A DNA stretch of 64,000 nucleotides, taken from positions 1,097,408 to 1,161,407 of the forward strand of contig JACEVL010000031.1 of assembly GCA_020284085.1 (NCBI GenBank). The letters run 5' to 3'. The position numbers and the translations under genes were made by a program. Each line of letters starts with the position of its first letter. Positions within the stretch are counted from its first letter, which is position 1. The DNA comes from Aporrectodea caliginosa. Lineage: Eukaryota; Annelida; Clitellata; Crassiclitellata; Lumbricidae. The notes beneath the pieces are model-generated. The model saw only the letters and a program-made list of their open reading frames with translations. It was not told where the DNA came from and ran no database searches. Shown here one piece after another: positions 1-9,964 of the stretch.

Positions 1-289
1 TAGGACAAATTGACTGGGAGTTAATTCTTCCTAGGACCTATTGACTGGGGGAGTTAATTCTTCCTAGGACATATTGACTTGGGGAGTTAATTCTTACTAG
101 GACGAATTAAATGGGTGAGCTGAATCTTCCTAGGACATATTGACTGGGGAGTTAATTCTTCCTAGGACATATTAACTGTGGGGGAGTTAATTCTTCCTGG
201 GACCAAATGACTTGTGGAGTTAATTCTTCCTAGGACAAATTGAATGGGGGAGTTGATTCTTCCCTAGGACAAATTGAATGGCGTAGTCT
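1..289 (+). repeat. Minisatellite, about 33-bp unit, forward arm
   Basis: About nine imperfect copies of a unit reading TAGGACAAATTGACTGGGGA followed by GTTAATTCTTCC. Each junction between units makes the palindrome TCCTAGGA. The same unit runs in the opposite orientation from about 606 to 1447, so this is one arm of a large inverted array. The array continues past the left edge of the window, so its real start is unknown. Confidence 0.9.
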
Positions 290-605
290 TAGATATGAAG
301 TATCTTCGGTATACGACCAATTAACAGCGAAGAAAACTCATCCAAACGAAAACAGTCAAATACCGGCTACACAGTGATAATGATAGTAATAATGAGTGCC
401 CCATTCAATTTGGGTAAACATTTAGAATCGGAGAGCATAGGTTTCGTGGGTGTCTGTTAGGGTTAGGGTTAGGCGTCGTGAGAGGCGGTTAGGGTCAGGT
501 TTAGGGTTCGTGTCGTCATTCGAAAACATGGTACCTTCCTCGCAACGTGCCGAAAGATACTGCGAAACGCCAGTAAACTTATGCACCCCGAATATACTAA
601 ATGTT
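290..605. other. Central spacer between inverted minisatellite arms, with TTAGGG-like tract
   Basis: About 315 bp of non-repetitive DNA separating the two inverted arms. It contains a telomere-like tract at about 455-510 (GTTAGGGTTAGGGTTAGG, then diverged GGTTAGGGTCAGG). A related tract with the same GGCGTCGTGAG context occurs at 47720-47800. No convincing coding sequence is present. Confidence 0.6.
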
Positions 606-1447
606 CGCCTCAATTTGTCCTAGGAAGAATCAACTCCACGAGTCATTTTGTCCCAGGAAGAATCAACTCCCCCAGTCAATTTGTCCAATCGGGAAGAATT
701 ATCTCCCCATTCAATATGACCTAGGAAGAATTAACCCTCCCCAGTCAATTTGTCCTAGGAAGAATCAACTCCACAAGTCATTTGGTCCCAGGAAGAATCG
801 ACTCCCCCTTGTCAATTTGTCCTAGGAAGAATTAACTCCACCGTCAATTTTTCCTAGGAAGAATTAACTCCCCAGTCGAATTTGTCCTAGGAAGAATTAA
901 CTCCCCACTCAATTTGTCCTAGGAAGAATTAACTCCCCCAGTCAATATGTCGTAGGAAGAATTAACTCCCCCATTCAATTTGTCCTAGGAAGAATTAGCT
1001 CCCCAGTCAATTTGTCCGAGGAAGAATTAACTCCGCCAGTCAATATGTCCTAGGAAGAATCAACTCCACAAGTCATTTGGTCCCAGGAAGAATCAACTCC
1101 CCTTGTCAATTTGTCCTAGGAAGAATCAACTCCACAGTTAATTTTTCCTAGGAAAAATTAACTCCCCCCAGTCAATTTGTCCTAGGAAGAATTAAACTCC
1201 CCTTAGTCAATTTGTCCTAGGAAGAATTAACTCCCCTAGTCAATTTGTCCTAGGAAGAATTAACTCCCCCAGTCAATATGTCCTAGGAAGAATTAACTCC
1301 CCATTCAATTTGTCCTAGGAAGAATTAACTCCCCAGTCAATTCGTCCTAGGAAGAATTAACTCCCCCAGTCAATATGTCCTAGGAAGAATTAACTCCCCA
1401 TTCAATTTGTCCTAGGAAGAATCAACTCCACAAGTCATTTGGTCCGA
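606..1447 (-). repeat. Minisatellite, about 33-bp unit, reverse arm
   Basis: Roughly 25 copies of the reverse complement of the unit seen at 1-289 (GGAAGAATTAACTCCCCAGT plus CAATTTGTCCTA). Copies differ by single substitutions and by one or two bases in the C-run. Short reading frames inside are by-products of the repeat. The head-to-head arrangement is like the arms of foldback-type DNA elements. Confidence 0.9.
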
Positions 1448-1487
1448 TCTTAAACGAAAACACTCCCAGAGTGTTTATTCGCAGGGT

Positions 1488-1551
1488 GGAGTGTTTTTGT
1501 CCTAGTATGGATTAACTCTGGAGTCATTATATACTAGGATAAAAACACTCC
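1488..1551. repeat. Hairpin with 21-bp arms at edge of minisatellite
   Basis: Arm 1488-1508 and arm 1531-1551 are reverse complements with one mismatch, separated by 22 bp. Both carry a diverged CCTAGTAT or ATACTAGG version of the minisatellite junction. It may be the terminal part of the same foldback-like element. Confidence 0.7.
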
Positions 1552-1560
1552 CGGAGTCTT

Positions 1561-3060
1561 TTTATACGGTGAGTGCATTCAGCCTCCTACAGGCATAGTT
1601 GTCATACAAGAGGCAAAAGTTTTCTACATTTGTCCATCAGAAGAATTGAGATCTTCATAAACATCGGCGACTAAAGCAGGCTGTTGTTAACTATTCATGT
1701 AACCAGTTAGAGTTCCATGACTGCGGAGAGTTATCAAGTTTATTAATATTATGTGACTGCATAATAATCGCATACAAATTCAATCAATCAATCAATTTAT
1801 ATAGCGCCTCTTCAAGGGTTCTACTCAGAGGCGAAAGCTATATAACAGCCAAAAACGAGCGAAAAAGAACACTTCTGAACTGAGAAATCCGAAGTAAACA
1901 GACACAAGCCTAACTCAGTGTATCACGCCTAAGCGCCGCACCTTCATCTTCATCTTCAAATTGTATGAATGTGACCTAGTTTTCTTGCGTATTTGTTATA
2001 TTGCTATTTCTAACAGGCGACGATTGGGATGTCTTAATAAATACACGCTCTTGCATCCAAATTCAAATTATTAACCATTTTGTAATCCATCAATATCAGA
2101 ATTATTATATTAAACTCAGATAATTATTCAGTTGTAATTGCATTGCGAGTGGTTATTTCTGTAGCGTCATAGCTTAGTGCATAAAAGAGCTACCAACCAT
2201 TTCCACCATCCATATCATTATAATAACCACAGATCGCTATTTAATTGTGATTGTATTGTAATTAGCAACTTTATATAGCGCTGCTGAAACCAACCGATGG
2301 TGCAAGAAAATCTTTGCGCAGTAGGGTGGAGTGAAAAAAGTAAAAATTCTATGAGCTAAACGTAACAGTGATAGGCCTAACTCGTTTCATATTGGTGCAG
2401 TAAGCTATCATGCCAACTTATTTTAATTCGTTCTCTAAGATGTGCCCCAACACGTTTTAAAATGTGACAATTATTACAAAAATTGTCGAATTTATAAAAA
2501 TTTCAATAAATTTAAAAAATGTAAAACGCGAATTGTAATAGTGTTTAAGCATGTAATTATAAAGTATTTAATGACCATGCAAAATAAAATTAAGAAAATA
2601 ACTGTATGTCAGCAATATTTAAATAAACAGTAAACACTAAACAATATAAACAATTCAACAGTTGTAGACTATACTGAGTCACTAATCACTAAAAGGCGAT
2701 CTGTCGATGGGCGGTCATAAAATGACTAGGCTCCCAACAGAAATTCCAGAATCCGATAGCGATGCATCAAGCTGGACTCAAGTGTCGCAGCTGATCACCA
2801 TCGCAAATAGTAAATATAATGACTCGACGCCCGAGCACCAAAGTCCCTGACTAACAAGCAGTATATATTCTATTCAATTCAATTCAATTTTTATTGTTCC
2901 CAACAACAGCGTCATAACAGTATAACAGCACATAGTACATGTCAAGCAGTTCAAAGAAAATAAAACTAAGAGTTGGTAATTACTTAATCATTAAATCAAA
3001 ATGATATTGAACATGACCGTTTACTACCTAGCGAAAGTCCTCAACAGGGTGTTCTTATTT
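1561..3060. other. Gene-free stretch with LINE 3' tails
   Basis: No coding sequence recognised. An L2-type LINE end on the minus strand lies at about 1776-1905: GCGCTATATAAATTGATTG in reverse complement, preceded by a GCCTCT...AGAGGC stem. A second minus-strand LINE tail of TTGAATTGAATTG type lies at about 2870-3000. The remainder is AT-rich and unassigned. Confidence 0.5.
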
Positions 3061-3068
3061 AATATAAA

Positions 3069-3591
3069 GTAGGGTGGGGGAAGATGGACACCGGGGTAAG
3101 ATGGACACTACGAAGAAAGAACTAACACAGAAATGTTTCCAAGTGTCCGTCGAACACCTATGTAGGTGCAAGATGGACAGAAAAGAATGGTGCAAGTATA
3201 ATACATACAGCGTAATACATACAGCGTAAGGGAAGTGACGTGTTCGACTGAGTATTGAGAGACATGGTGTATAAGCGTGTTTTTGCTTAAACTGTGATAA
3301 TTTTCTTCTTAAAAATCGTAAGGATACAGCCCCGAAATTCGATCTGTAGGGTAAGTAAAAGATATGTTTTCTGAAATTGCATTAGTCCAACTGTGTGTTG
3401 AACTATTTTTGAAAGGCACCATCTCATTTGATGACTGCGTTGATGACTGTGAAGTTGGTCGGGTAGGCTTGGTGTCCATCTTCCCCTTACATAAGGGTTA
3501 GTGTCCAAACTAAATTTCAGTTGCACAATTAAGACAAATATTACTTGGAACTGAAATTACTTACCCCGGTGTCCATCTTCCCCCACCCTAC
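3069..3591. mobile_element. Tc1/mariner-like MITE with perfect 32-bp inverted ends
   Basis: The first 32 bp (3069-3100) and last 32 bp (3560-3591) are perfect reverse complements. The ends read TAGGGTGGGGGAAGATGGAC inward. The TA at 3070-3071 and at 3589-3590 fits a TA target duplication, typical of Tc1/mariner elements. There is no transposase frame inside, so the copy is non-autonomous. Confidence 0.75.
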
Positions 3592-3788
3592 CCAAATCAC
3601 TGCAAGATCAATTTACATGTGAAGACTGTAAAAACTATTAACGACTGTTGAACTATCAATGATTATAAACTATAGGGAACAGTATGAGCAATGCGAAAAC
3701 TATTAAGCAAGCATGATCTGCTAGGCTAGTATTACAGTGGACTCTACTGTCCATCTTTCCCCAAGTTAGTGTCCATCTTACCTCAGTT

Positions 3789-3990
3789 GTCTGGGGAAGA
3801 TGGACATCACACCGGTTCAACTTTAAACTGTAACACAGAAAAAATCAATAATTTTCTGGGCTATTTTGATGTTAAATAATAATTAAGAGATATGTTTCTG
3901 TGAGTAGCTAAAAAAATTGTTCTTATGTTGATAATTAGCTTTATTATAGGTGAAACATTGCTTAACGTGTCCATCTTCCTCCATTCTACC
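3789..3990. mobile_element. Diverged relative of the 3069-3591 MITE
   Basis: The left side has GGGGAAGATGGACATCACAC at about 3793 and the right side has GTGTCCATCTTCCTCCATTC at about 3968. Both are inverted and resemble the ends of the neighbouring MITE but are degraded. Further loose copies of GTCCATCTT lie between 3470 and 3780. Confidence 0.45.
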
Positions 3991-4127
3991 TTAGACGAGA
4001 AGAACACCGAGCTCAGCGCTTCGACGATGATGTAAACGGACAAGAACACCCAGTTGAGGACTTCCGCTAGGTAGTAAACGGACGAGAAGATTGCCTCTGC
4101 TACGAGGTTTGTGGACGAGAAGCATGT

Positions 4128-4290
4128 AATGTAAATGCAAATGTAAATCTTCGAAAATTTCTCAGCTCCCACAAAAGCCACGTCATGGAGAAAAACTATT
4201 CACCGGCGCTATATGAAATCAAGTCCGCAATAGCCAAACTCCTCTGTTCATTCCGGTGTCAGGTCAAAATCCGGGAGGTCAAGCCGAGGA
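4128..4290 (+). repeat. Dispersed SINE-like repeat, copy 1
   Basis: This stretch matches 38350-38525 in reverse complement along its whole length. Shared blocks include AAATTTCTCAGC, CAAAAGCCACG, CGGCGCTATAT, AATCAAGTCCGCAATAGCCA and CCGGTGTCAGGTC. The family is unnamed here. Confidence 0.55.
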
Positions 4291-4976
4291 GACAGCATGG
4301 TGCTACGGTGGCAATCGGTGATGATGGTGGTTGTGTGGTGGCGCAGGAGTGACGACAGTAGGAGGGCGCACGTGCTCAAAGTCGGTAGGGGCCAGAGAGG
4401 TTATTGTCCATGGGGTGGCAACAGAGTGATTTGGATTCTCACGGGTCACGCCAATATCTGAAAGCGACGCTACGAGCGTGGCACAAGTGATGATAGTCAC
4501 TGACACTATGACAAAGAGTTACACAGTATCAACGAAGCCCTTGCATGCGACCAACAAGCGATCAAGCGATACTTTGACTTTCCAGATTCTGCCCTTAAGA
4601 CGTGTATATGAGCGATGACACCTCAGTTCGCGTTATGACACCAGTAGCAACCGTAAGAAGAGTAGCTCGCACTGTTAACATTTCCAACGAGCAGTTTTGT
4701 CATGCCAGGGCGGCATTTATCCCAGGACAAACGGATTTTCATGTTCATGCCAAAAAAGAGACGTTGATGCCGTTTAAGCGGTCGAGTTTAACGTTACCCT
4801 GCTGATAGAAAGAGGAACTATAGCAAAATATTTGTTTGCACCTGACGCTAGCGTTCCTGACAATATTTCGGCTGAGACCCAGACCTTTCGCCTGCAGAAA
4901 ATCGGTCAGCTTGAAGTCGTCATGCAATCGGATATCGACTGTCTGAGCCGCTTGTATAAGAAGTATCGCAGGGCTG

Positions 4977-5146
4977 GAAATATATGTATATGTATATGTA
5001 TATGCATATGTATATGTGTGTATATATGTATATATGTATATGTATATGTATTTGTATATGTATATGACTATATGTATATGTATATGTATATGTATATGCT
5101 TATATGTATATGTATATGTATATGTATATATGTATATGTATACATG
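4977..5146. repeat. (TATATG)n microsatellite
   Basis: A nearly pure run of TATATG hexamers with occasional variants. It produces long Ile-Cys/Val-Tyr reading frames that are not genes. It abuts the SINE beginning at 5147. Confidence 0.95.
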
Positions 5147-5334
5147 TGGGGCGCGGTGGTGTAGGGCTTTGTTCGGTGCCTTGCAACCGGAGGGTTGCGG
5201 TTCGAATCCAACTCAATCTGCCGCAGTAGGGATCCTGGGCAAGTCCTTCATTCGCAATTGTTCATGTTGAAAGTGCGCGCTGTAGTCGGGAGCGCCTGAG
5301 TAGAAATCTTGAAGGGTCGCTATAACAAGTGCTC
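5147..5334 (+). mobile_element. tRNA-derived SINE (family S2) with L2-type 3' tail
   Basis: The head has tRNA-like internal promoter sequences: a box A-like GGTGTAGGGCT near 5155 and a perfect box B, GGTTCGAATCC, at 5199-5209. The 3' end contains GGGAGCGCCTGAGTAGAAAT and then a GCGCTAT-like end, matching the LINE ends elsewhere in the window. It runs into the (ATAC)n tract. Confidence 0.75.
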
Positions 5335-5411
5335 ATACATACATACATACATACATACATACATACATACATACATACATACATACATACATACATACAT
5401 ACATACATACA
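5335..5411. repeat. (ATAC)n microsatellite between inverted SINEs
   Basis: A pure tetranucleotide run of about 19 units that joins the 3' ends of two oppositely oriented S2 SINEs. It is probably the expanded 3' tail of one or both. Confidence 0.95.
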
Positions 5412-5642
5412 TGTATATGTATGAGCACTTGTTATAGCGCCTCTTCAAAGTTTCTACTCAGAGGCGCTCCCGACGATCCAGCGCGGACACTGAATCGGAG
5501 TTTCACGCCGAAACGCATGAGTAGGCTAATTGCGAGTGAAGGACTTGCCCAGGGTCCCCACGCGGCGGCTTGAGGTGGATTCGAACCCGCAACCCTCCGG
5601 CTGCAAGGCACCGAACAAAGCCCTACACCACCGCGCCCCACG
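5412..5642 (-). mobile_element. tRNA-derived SINE (family S2), inverted copy
   Basis: This is the reverse complement of the 5147-5334 element and more complete. Read on the minus strand, the head GGGGCGCGGTGGTGTAGGGC is at 5641-5622, box B GGTTCGAATC is at about 5587-5577, and the 3' end carries a perfect AGCGCCTCT/AGAGGCGCT stem before GCTATAACAAGTGCTC. Confidence 0.8.
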
Positions 5643-6480
5643 AAATATAGTTGATGCCGCTTCTGTCACCTGTTCAATCGTTGGACGTTAAAGGCGACTG
5701 GGGTTCGGCTTGTGTCCGGCTTGGTTCTTGAGGGCCTTACTATACTGTCCTGCGTGTTTGATGTAGCGGGCGTCGCCATACGCCGAAAATGTTCGGCAAA
5801 GGCGCGAAACATGAAGCCATCCGTGCGCTAGCCAATATTAAGCTCAATATTTCGAAGGCAATGGAGGATAGGATGATTACCGACGAATAGTATAAGCTGA
5901 TTCTCGATTAAGTTAAAACGTACCTTGCAGTCTAGGACGAGATCCGACGCAAGACGGGCGCAAATTTTTTAGACGAAATTTTTTATTTAATTATTAAACT
6001 ATTTACTTTATCTTGAAAATTATGAAATATCCGTCATGAATGAAATAAATGTAATATAATAGAAAAAAATGAAAGTATATTCTAGCCTATATAATATTAA
6101 TTGATAGATATGTGCATTGTGCAGTCCTATTTAAAATTATCGTGCACCCGTTTGAACATATAAGAACTGTTACATTACAGTTTATTTTGCATCTTTTTTA
6201 TCCCAATCTCGACATCGATGGGCCAGGAGCACAAAGACGTACTATAGTTATAATTGTGACCTTAAAAAAAACTGAAGACTATAACCAACAGAAACTCAGC
6301 CATCTTTCTACTCTTCCTTTTTTGTCCACTCGAATTCATCAAACCTCCGAAGTCTTTGGAAACTATAGGTAACCTTCACCAAAGCGGGTTGCCACTTTCT
6401 CTCTCAAACTCGCCTAATTGTTTTTCTCACCCAAACAACAGCAGACGTTATGGGACACAATCACCACTTGGTTAGAACTA
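5643..6480. other. Gene-free stretch, nothing recognised
   Basis: AT-rich sequence with one 86-codon plus frame at 6112-6372 that has no recognisable domain and biased hydrophobic composition. I do not call a gene. Confidence 0.4.
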
Positions 6481-6484
6481 TCGG

Positions 6485-6625
6485 CTTGTAACACGGATAG
6501 TACGGGTTCGGGGCTCCCTTTAAACGGTTACTGTGTAGGGATCTTGAGCAACTCTTTCAGCGTCAATTGTTGAAGACCTTTGATTGATGGTACGTCATCC
6601 GATAGTGATTAATTAATTAATAATA
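6485..6625 (+). mobile_element. SINE fragment (family S3)
   Basis: The core GGTTACTGTGTAGGGATCTTGAGCAA, with a following CGTCAATTGTTG...TTGATTGATGGTACGTCATC..GATAGTGATTAAT, matches the S3 copies at 48955, 55855 and 60640. This copy lacks a clear tRNA-like head. Confidence 0.55.
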
Positions 6626-6689
6626 TGAGCGAAGAGAAACTTACTGTCTGTATGTCTGTCTGTCATAGTTTACTACGCTGTTTTCTCAC

Positions 6690-7140
6690 TGGGTCATTCG
6701 CCAGGGGGCGACGAGTGATCCGCGATTTGCCGTAGGCGGTGAGTATTAGTCATCATCGCAAGAGGGTCACACGCAAGCCAAGCGATCCGCCCTAGACGGT
6801 GAGTTCCAGCTACCTTCGCCAGAGGGCCATAATAAATTTTAGACAACGCACGCCGAGCGATCCCCGTAGGCCGTCAGTACCAGACTGGAGAGACAGGGAA
6901 GGGAAGGGGCACAAAAGGGAGAGGTAAAGTTAAGGGAGGAGAGATGGAGAGGGAGGGGTGGAAAACGGACAGGGAGGGGAGGGATGGGAGAGTGGTATAA
7001 GTTATGAAGGTCATTTTAACTCTCTTAGGACCGGCAAACGTCTAGTAATATGGAAGAAGGGAATTGTTTGTCGTAGTGTCAACATTCCTGTTACCCTAGT
7101 CCGTCGCCGTCGCGTCCGCATACGGCGGATGAGTTCCAGC
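6690..7140. repeat. Diverged tandem repeats plus purine-rich tract
   Basis: Imperfect copies of a GCGATCCGCC..TAGGCGGTGAGT....TCGCCAGAGGGC block occur near 6715, 6785 and 6858, with a partial one near 7100. From 6890 onwards the plus strand is a GGGGAGAGG-rich purine tract. Overlapping frames on both strands here (6958-7427) follow the composition bias and are not supported as genes. Confidence 0.5.
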
Positions 7141-7466
7141 AACTTCCATAACAAAATGGGTTGGGGAAGGGGAATGAGAGGAAGTTGGGAGGGGAGATCA
7201 AGCAGAGACGAAGGAGTGGCAGAGAAGAGAGCGAGGATAGCGGGATGGACGGAAGAGGGGAAACGGCAGTGGGTCAAGTGGAGTGTACCAGTAGACACTG
7301 ACAGACAGATGACACTCTTACACAAAACTAGGACATCATTTAGAGGAGAGGGGACGAGGAGGGGAGAGGAGCTGAGAGGCAGAGGCAGGGGAAAGGGGAG
7401 GAGGTAGAGGTACGTTATGAAAGCCATTTCAACCGCCTTATGACGGGCAAATATCTAGTGCTTAAT
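7000..7466. repeat. Direct repeats about 410 bp apart
   Basis: The block at about 7003-7052 (TATGAAGGTCATTTTAACTC..) recurs at about 7413-7465 (TATGAAAGCCATTTCAACCG..), each preceded by the purine-rich tract. It looks like an old tandem duplication. Confidence 0.5.
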
Positions 7467-7979
7467 ACGTGCATAATACTACAAGTAATAATATTAATAA
7501 CTTCCTAAATCTCAACCAATCTGCCAAACGAAAAACATCACTTGCTGAAACCCCTCTTCTTATTGTAGGCCCTCCTGCAAAGTATTGAGGTGAACTTGTT
7601 GTCAAGAATTCTCTGGCATGCGTCTTTAAGACATCGCTGTTTACTTCGATACCAGTTACACCTATATCATTTGCAACTGAAATCTCAGGCACTGAAAAAT
7701 GTTCATCGTAATTTTATGTGATGCCCATTTCAACCCACCAAACTCAATTCACCCATTCCACATAGGCATTATGCATTAATGGGATATGTGCATGCCTTTT
7801 ATGGGTTTCCTGGCATGACATGCGCAATTAATTTGATTATGGTAACAAATAAGCAGAAGAAAATGCTCATCCAAGAGAGAATCGGAAATAGATATTATAC
7901 AATAAGGTAATGAATGTTTGGATGCACCAGAAACGTGAAGAACAGCGATCTTCAGTCTGCTAGCACATTTTGAACTCAT

Positions 7980-8560
7980 TTGCATGTACCATTTATTCGG
8001 AAACTGCCGGATAGATGGAATATGTCTGCTCCCGCTTGCACTACTGCAACTCTCTTGTCATGGGCCTCCCAAGCGTCTGTCCCCGCTTCAATCGGTTGTG
8101 AATGCATCAGCTCAGACTCAGAGCCCGACTTCCTCGCTTTGTTCATATCTTCACATATATATTTGAGGTCTTACACTGGCTCCCTATTGCTGCCCGCTTC
8201 CGGAATAAGGTCCTCTTTCTGGTCTCCAAAGCCCAGATAGGCAGTGCCCTGAAATAGATATGCGAAAGCCATTATCTGCATCCTCATCTCGTCATTCCGC
8301 TATTCAGATCGGCTTTATCTCGCTGTATCTAAGACTAGGACTGCTTTGGCCCAACACCAGGTCCTGGCGTTTACTGTGGTGGGTCCCACCATTTGGAATG
8401 ACCTTCCCCTCACTAAGGGCTAAACAAATGACCGTTTTTCTCATCGGTCTCTCGTTCTTCAAAGGCGCTTATATTTCCCTCGGGTCACCCGTGCTGAAAG
8501 CGCATCTGAATAGTTATTCTGTGAGAGGCGCTCTATTATTAGATAGGCACACGATGTGAT
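7980..8560 (+). mobile_element. L2-type LINE, decayed 3' part of ORF2
   Basis: Translation in shifting frames gives pieces typical of the end of an L2-clade reverse transcriptase protein: YCNSLVMGLP near 8035, LHWLPIAARF near 8175, and AFTVVGPTIWNDLPL near 8365-8410. The 3' end has GAGAGGCGCT at about 8523. Several frameshifts and stops show the copy is dead; it is truncated at its 5' end. Confidence 0.7.
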
Positions 8561-9050
8561 ACAGTATAATTATACAAACGAGTCAGCATTCTGCCTTAAT
8601 GATAAGACTAAGATAAAGTCTAAAGATTTAGGCATAGGGATCAACAGGCCAAGCGTTTAATAAAGTTTCATAGAAAATAATGTTCTCGTTAAGTAGCCTA
8701 TGCATTGTATCAAAATGAAACTGGTACAGTTGTGTACAGAAAATCTAAGCAGGTCCTGTGTTTCAATATTCGAAAGATAAGAAAACAATATAAGAATTGA
8801 AAATTTAATACTGATAACCTTGATTATAATATTTACATACAACAATGATAAAAATGGCTTCTGAATACGAAAGAAATGAGTTTTAAAGAAAATTTTGCTC
8901 TTAATATAAAGCGAAATTCGAAATCTCAGCGAAAACACGTGATCAGATTAATTACGTATTCAAAAAGTTAGATTCGCGCTTTCTCAATTTTTATCGCTTT
9001 GCAACATACAGCGACGCAAATAAAATAATTTCTTAATCCCGATTATTCAT
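8561..9050. other. 3' flank of TRIM-like gene A, nothing recognised
   Basis: AT-rich DNA with no domain-bearing frame. Part of it is probably the 3' UTR of the minus-strand gene whose stop codon is at 9051-9053. Confidence 0.4.
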
Positions 9051-9964
9051 TTACATGCAGGAAAACATGCTTTTTCCGCAGGCTTCTATCATGGCTGGCT
9101 TATCCAGCTTTGCATAACATTTCCATTCAACTGGTTTGTCATCGATGAAACTTTGAAGTGGAACGTACCTTACATCGTCTCTGCATTTCCATGACGTGTT
9201 ACCAGTTTCATCTGTCATTCCTCCTCCGATGACAAAGAGTCGTTCATTTTCCAAAGCCAAACCAAAGTGAACAACGTCAGTCTTGAACCGTTTTCTTTCA
9301 TGCCAAGTCTCCGTCTTGAGGTCAAATATGAAGCAAGTATAGCACCCAACTAAAATGATAGAAGTCTGCCAAGGTAGACGTACAGCTCGCATCAAACCTT
9401 GAGGAGATGGCATTGGTTTCGAAAGGAGAGTGCATACGTTTTGGTTGGTATCGTACATTTGAACACAATTCAATGCAATGTTGTAGTTATTTGTTCCACC
9501 GAATATGTAGAGTGAACTCTTGAATGGAACACAGTTTCCCGCGCTGTGGACATAGTAAACCAGTTTTCCAACGGTTTTGCAAGTGTTGCTCACTGTATCG
9601 TATGCTTCGACGCTGCGTAGAACGCTACCATCTGAATTCTCATATCCTCCACAGATGTATAATATTTTATCCATGAACTCTGCACAATGTCTGCTGCGGC
9701 CTTGAACTAAAGAAGCGCATTTCACCCAAACAGATGCGTTTTTGTATTTCCAGATTTCGTCATAGTTGTTTCCAATTCCAATGACGTACAAAGTGTTGCA
9801 GTAAACGGCTGCGGCTGATGAATGCTGCATTGTAGTTGGTATCTGTTGTTCAGTCGAGACTTCATTTGATCGATGTAGATTAAGTTTGATGACTTCGTTT
9901 GCAGTGTTCCAGCCATCGCTCAACCCAGTCACTATCATACTATTCTCGAAATGTGAAGTTTTTT
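9051..9964 (-). CDS. Gene A exon 2 (Kelch repeats)
   Basis: Encodes about 304 residues of Kelch repeats with the paired-glycine strands GGYENSDG and GGTNNYN and a final GGGMTDETG, followed by a Trp-containing WECY-like end and TAA at 9053-9051. The acceptor is CAG at 9967-9965 on the minus strand. It is about 60-70 percent similar by eye to the Kelch exon of gene C at 26633-25750. Confidence 0.85.

Noticed and set aside
1..1447. Regular repeats with short spacers resembling a CRISPR array
   Set aside because: Units abut directly with no unique spacers, occur in both orientations, and the genome is an intron-bearing eukaryote.
4832..5270. Overlapping plus-strand frames rich in Ile/Cys and Val/Tyr
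   Set aside because: Produced by the TATATG microsatellite and the SINE after it.
5199..5588. tRNA genes, from perfect box B sequences here and at about 11570, 28500, 29890 and 51350
   Set aside because: None can form a full cloverleaf with a matching acceptor stem by eye, and all continue into repeated SINE bodies.
6958..7427. Frames of 149 and 138 codons on opposite strands
   Set aside because: They overlap each other in a purine-rich tract; their Arg/Gly and Leu/Ser/Pro bias follows the base composition and there is no domain.
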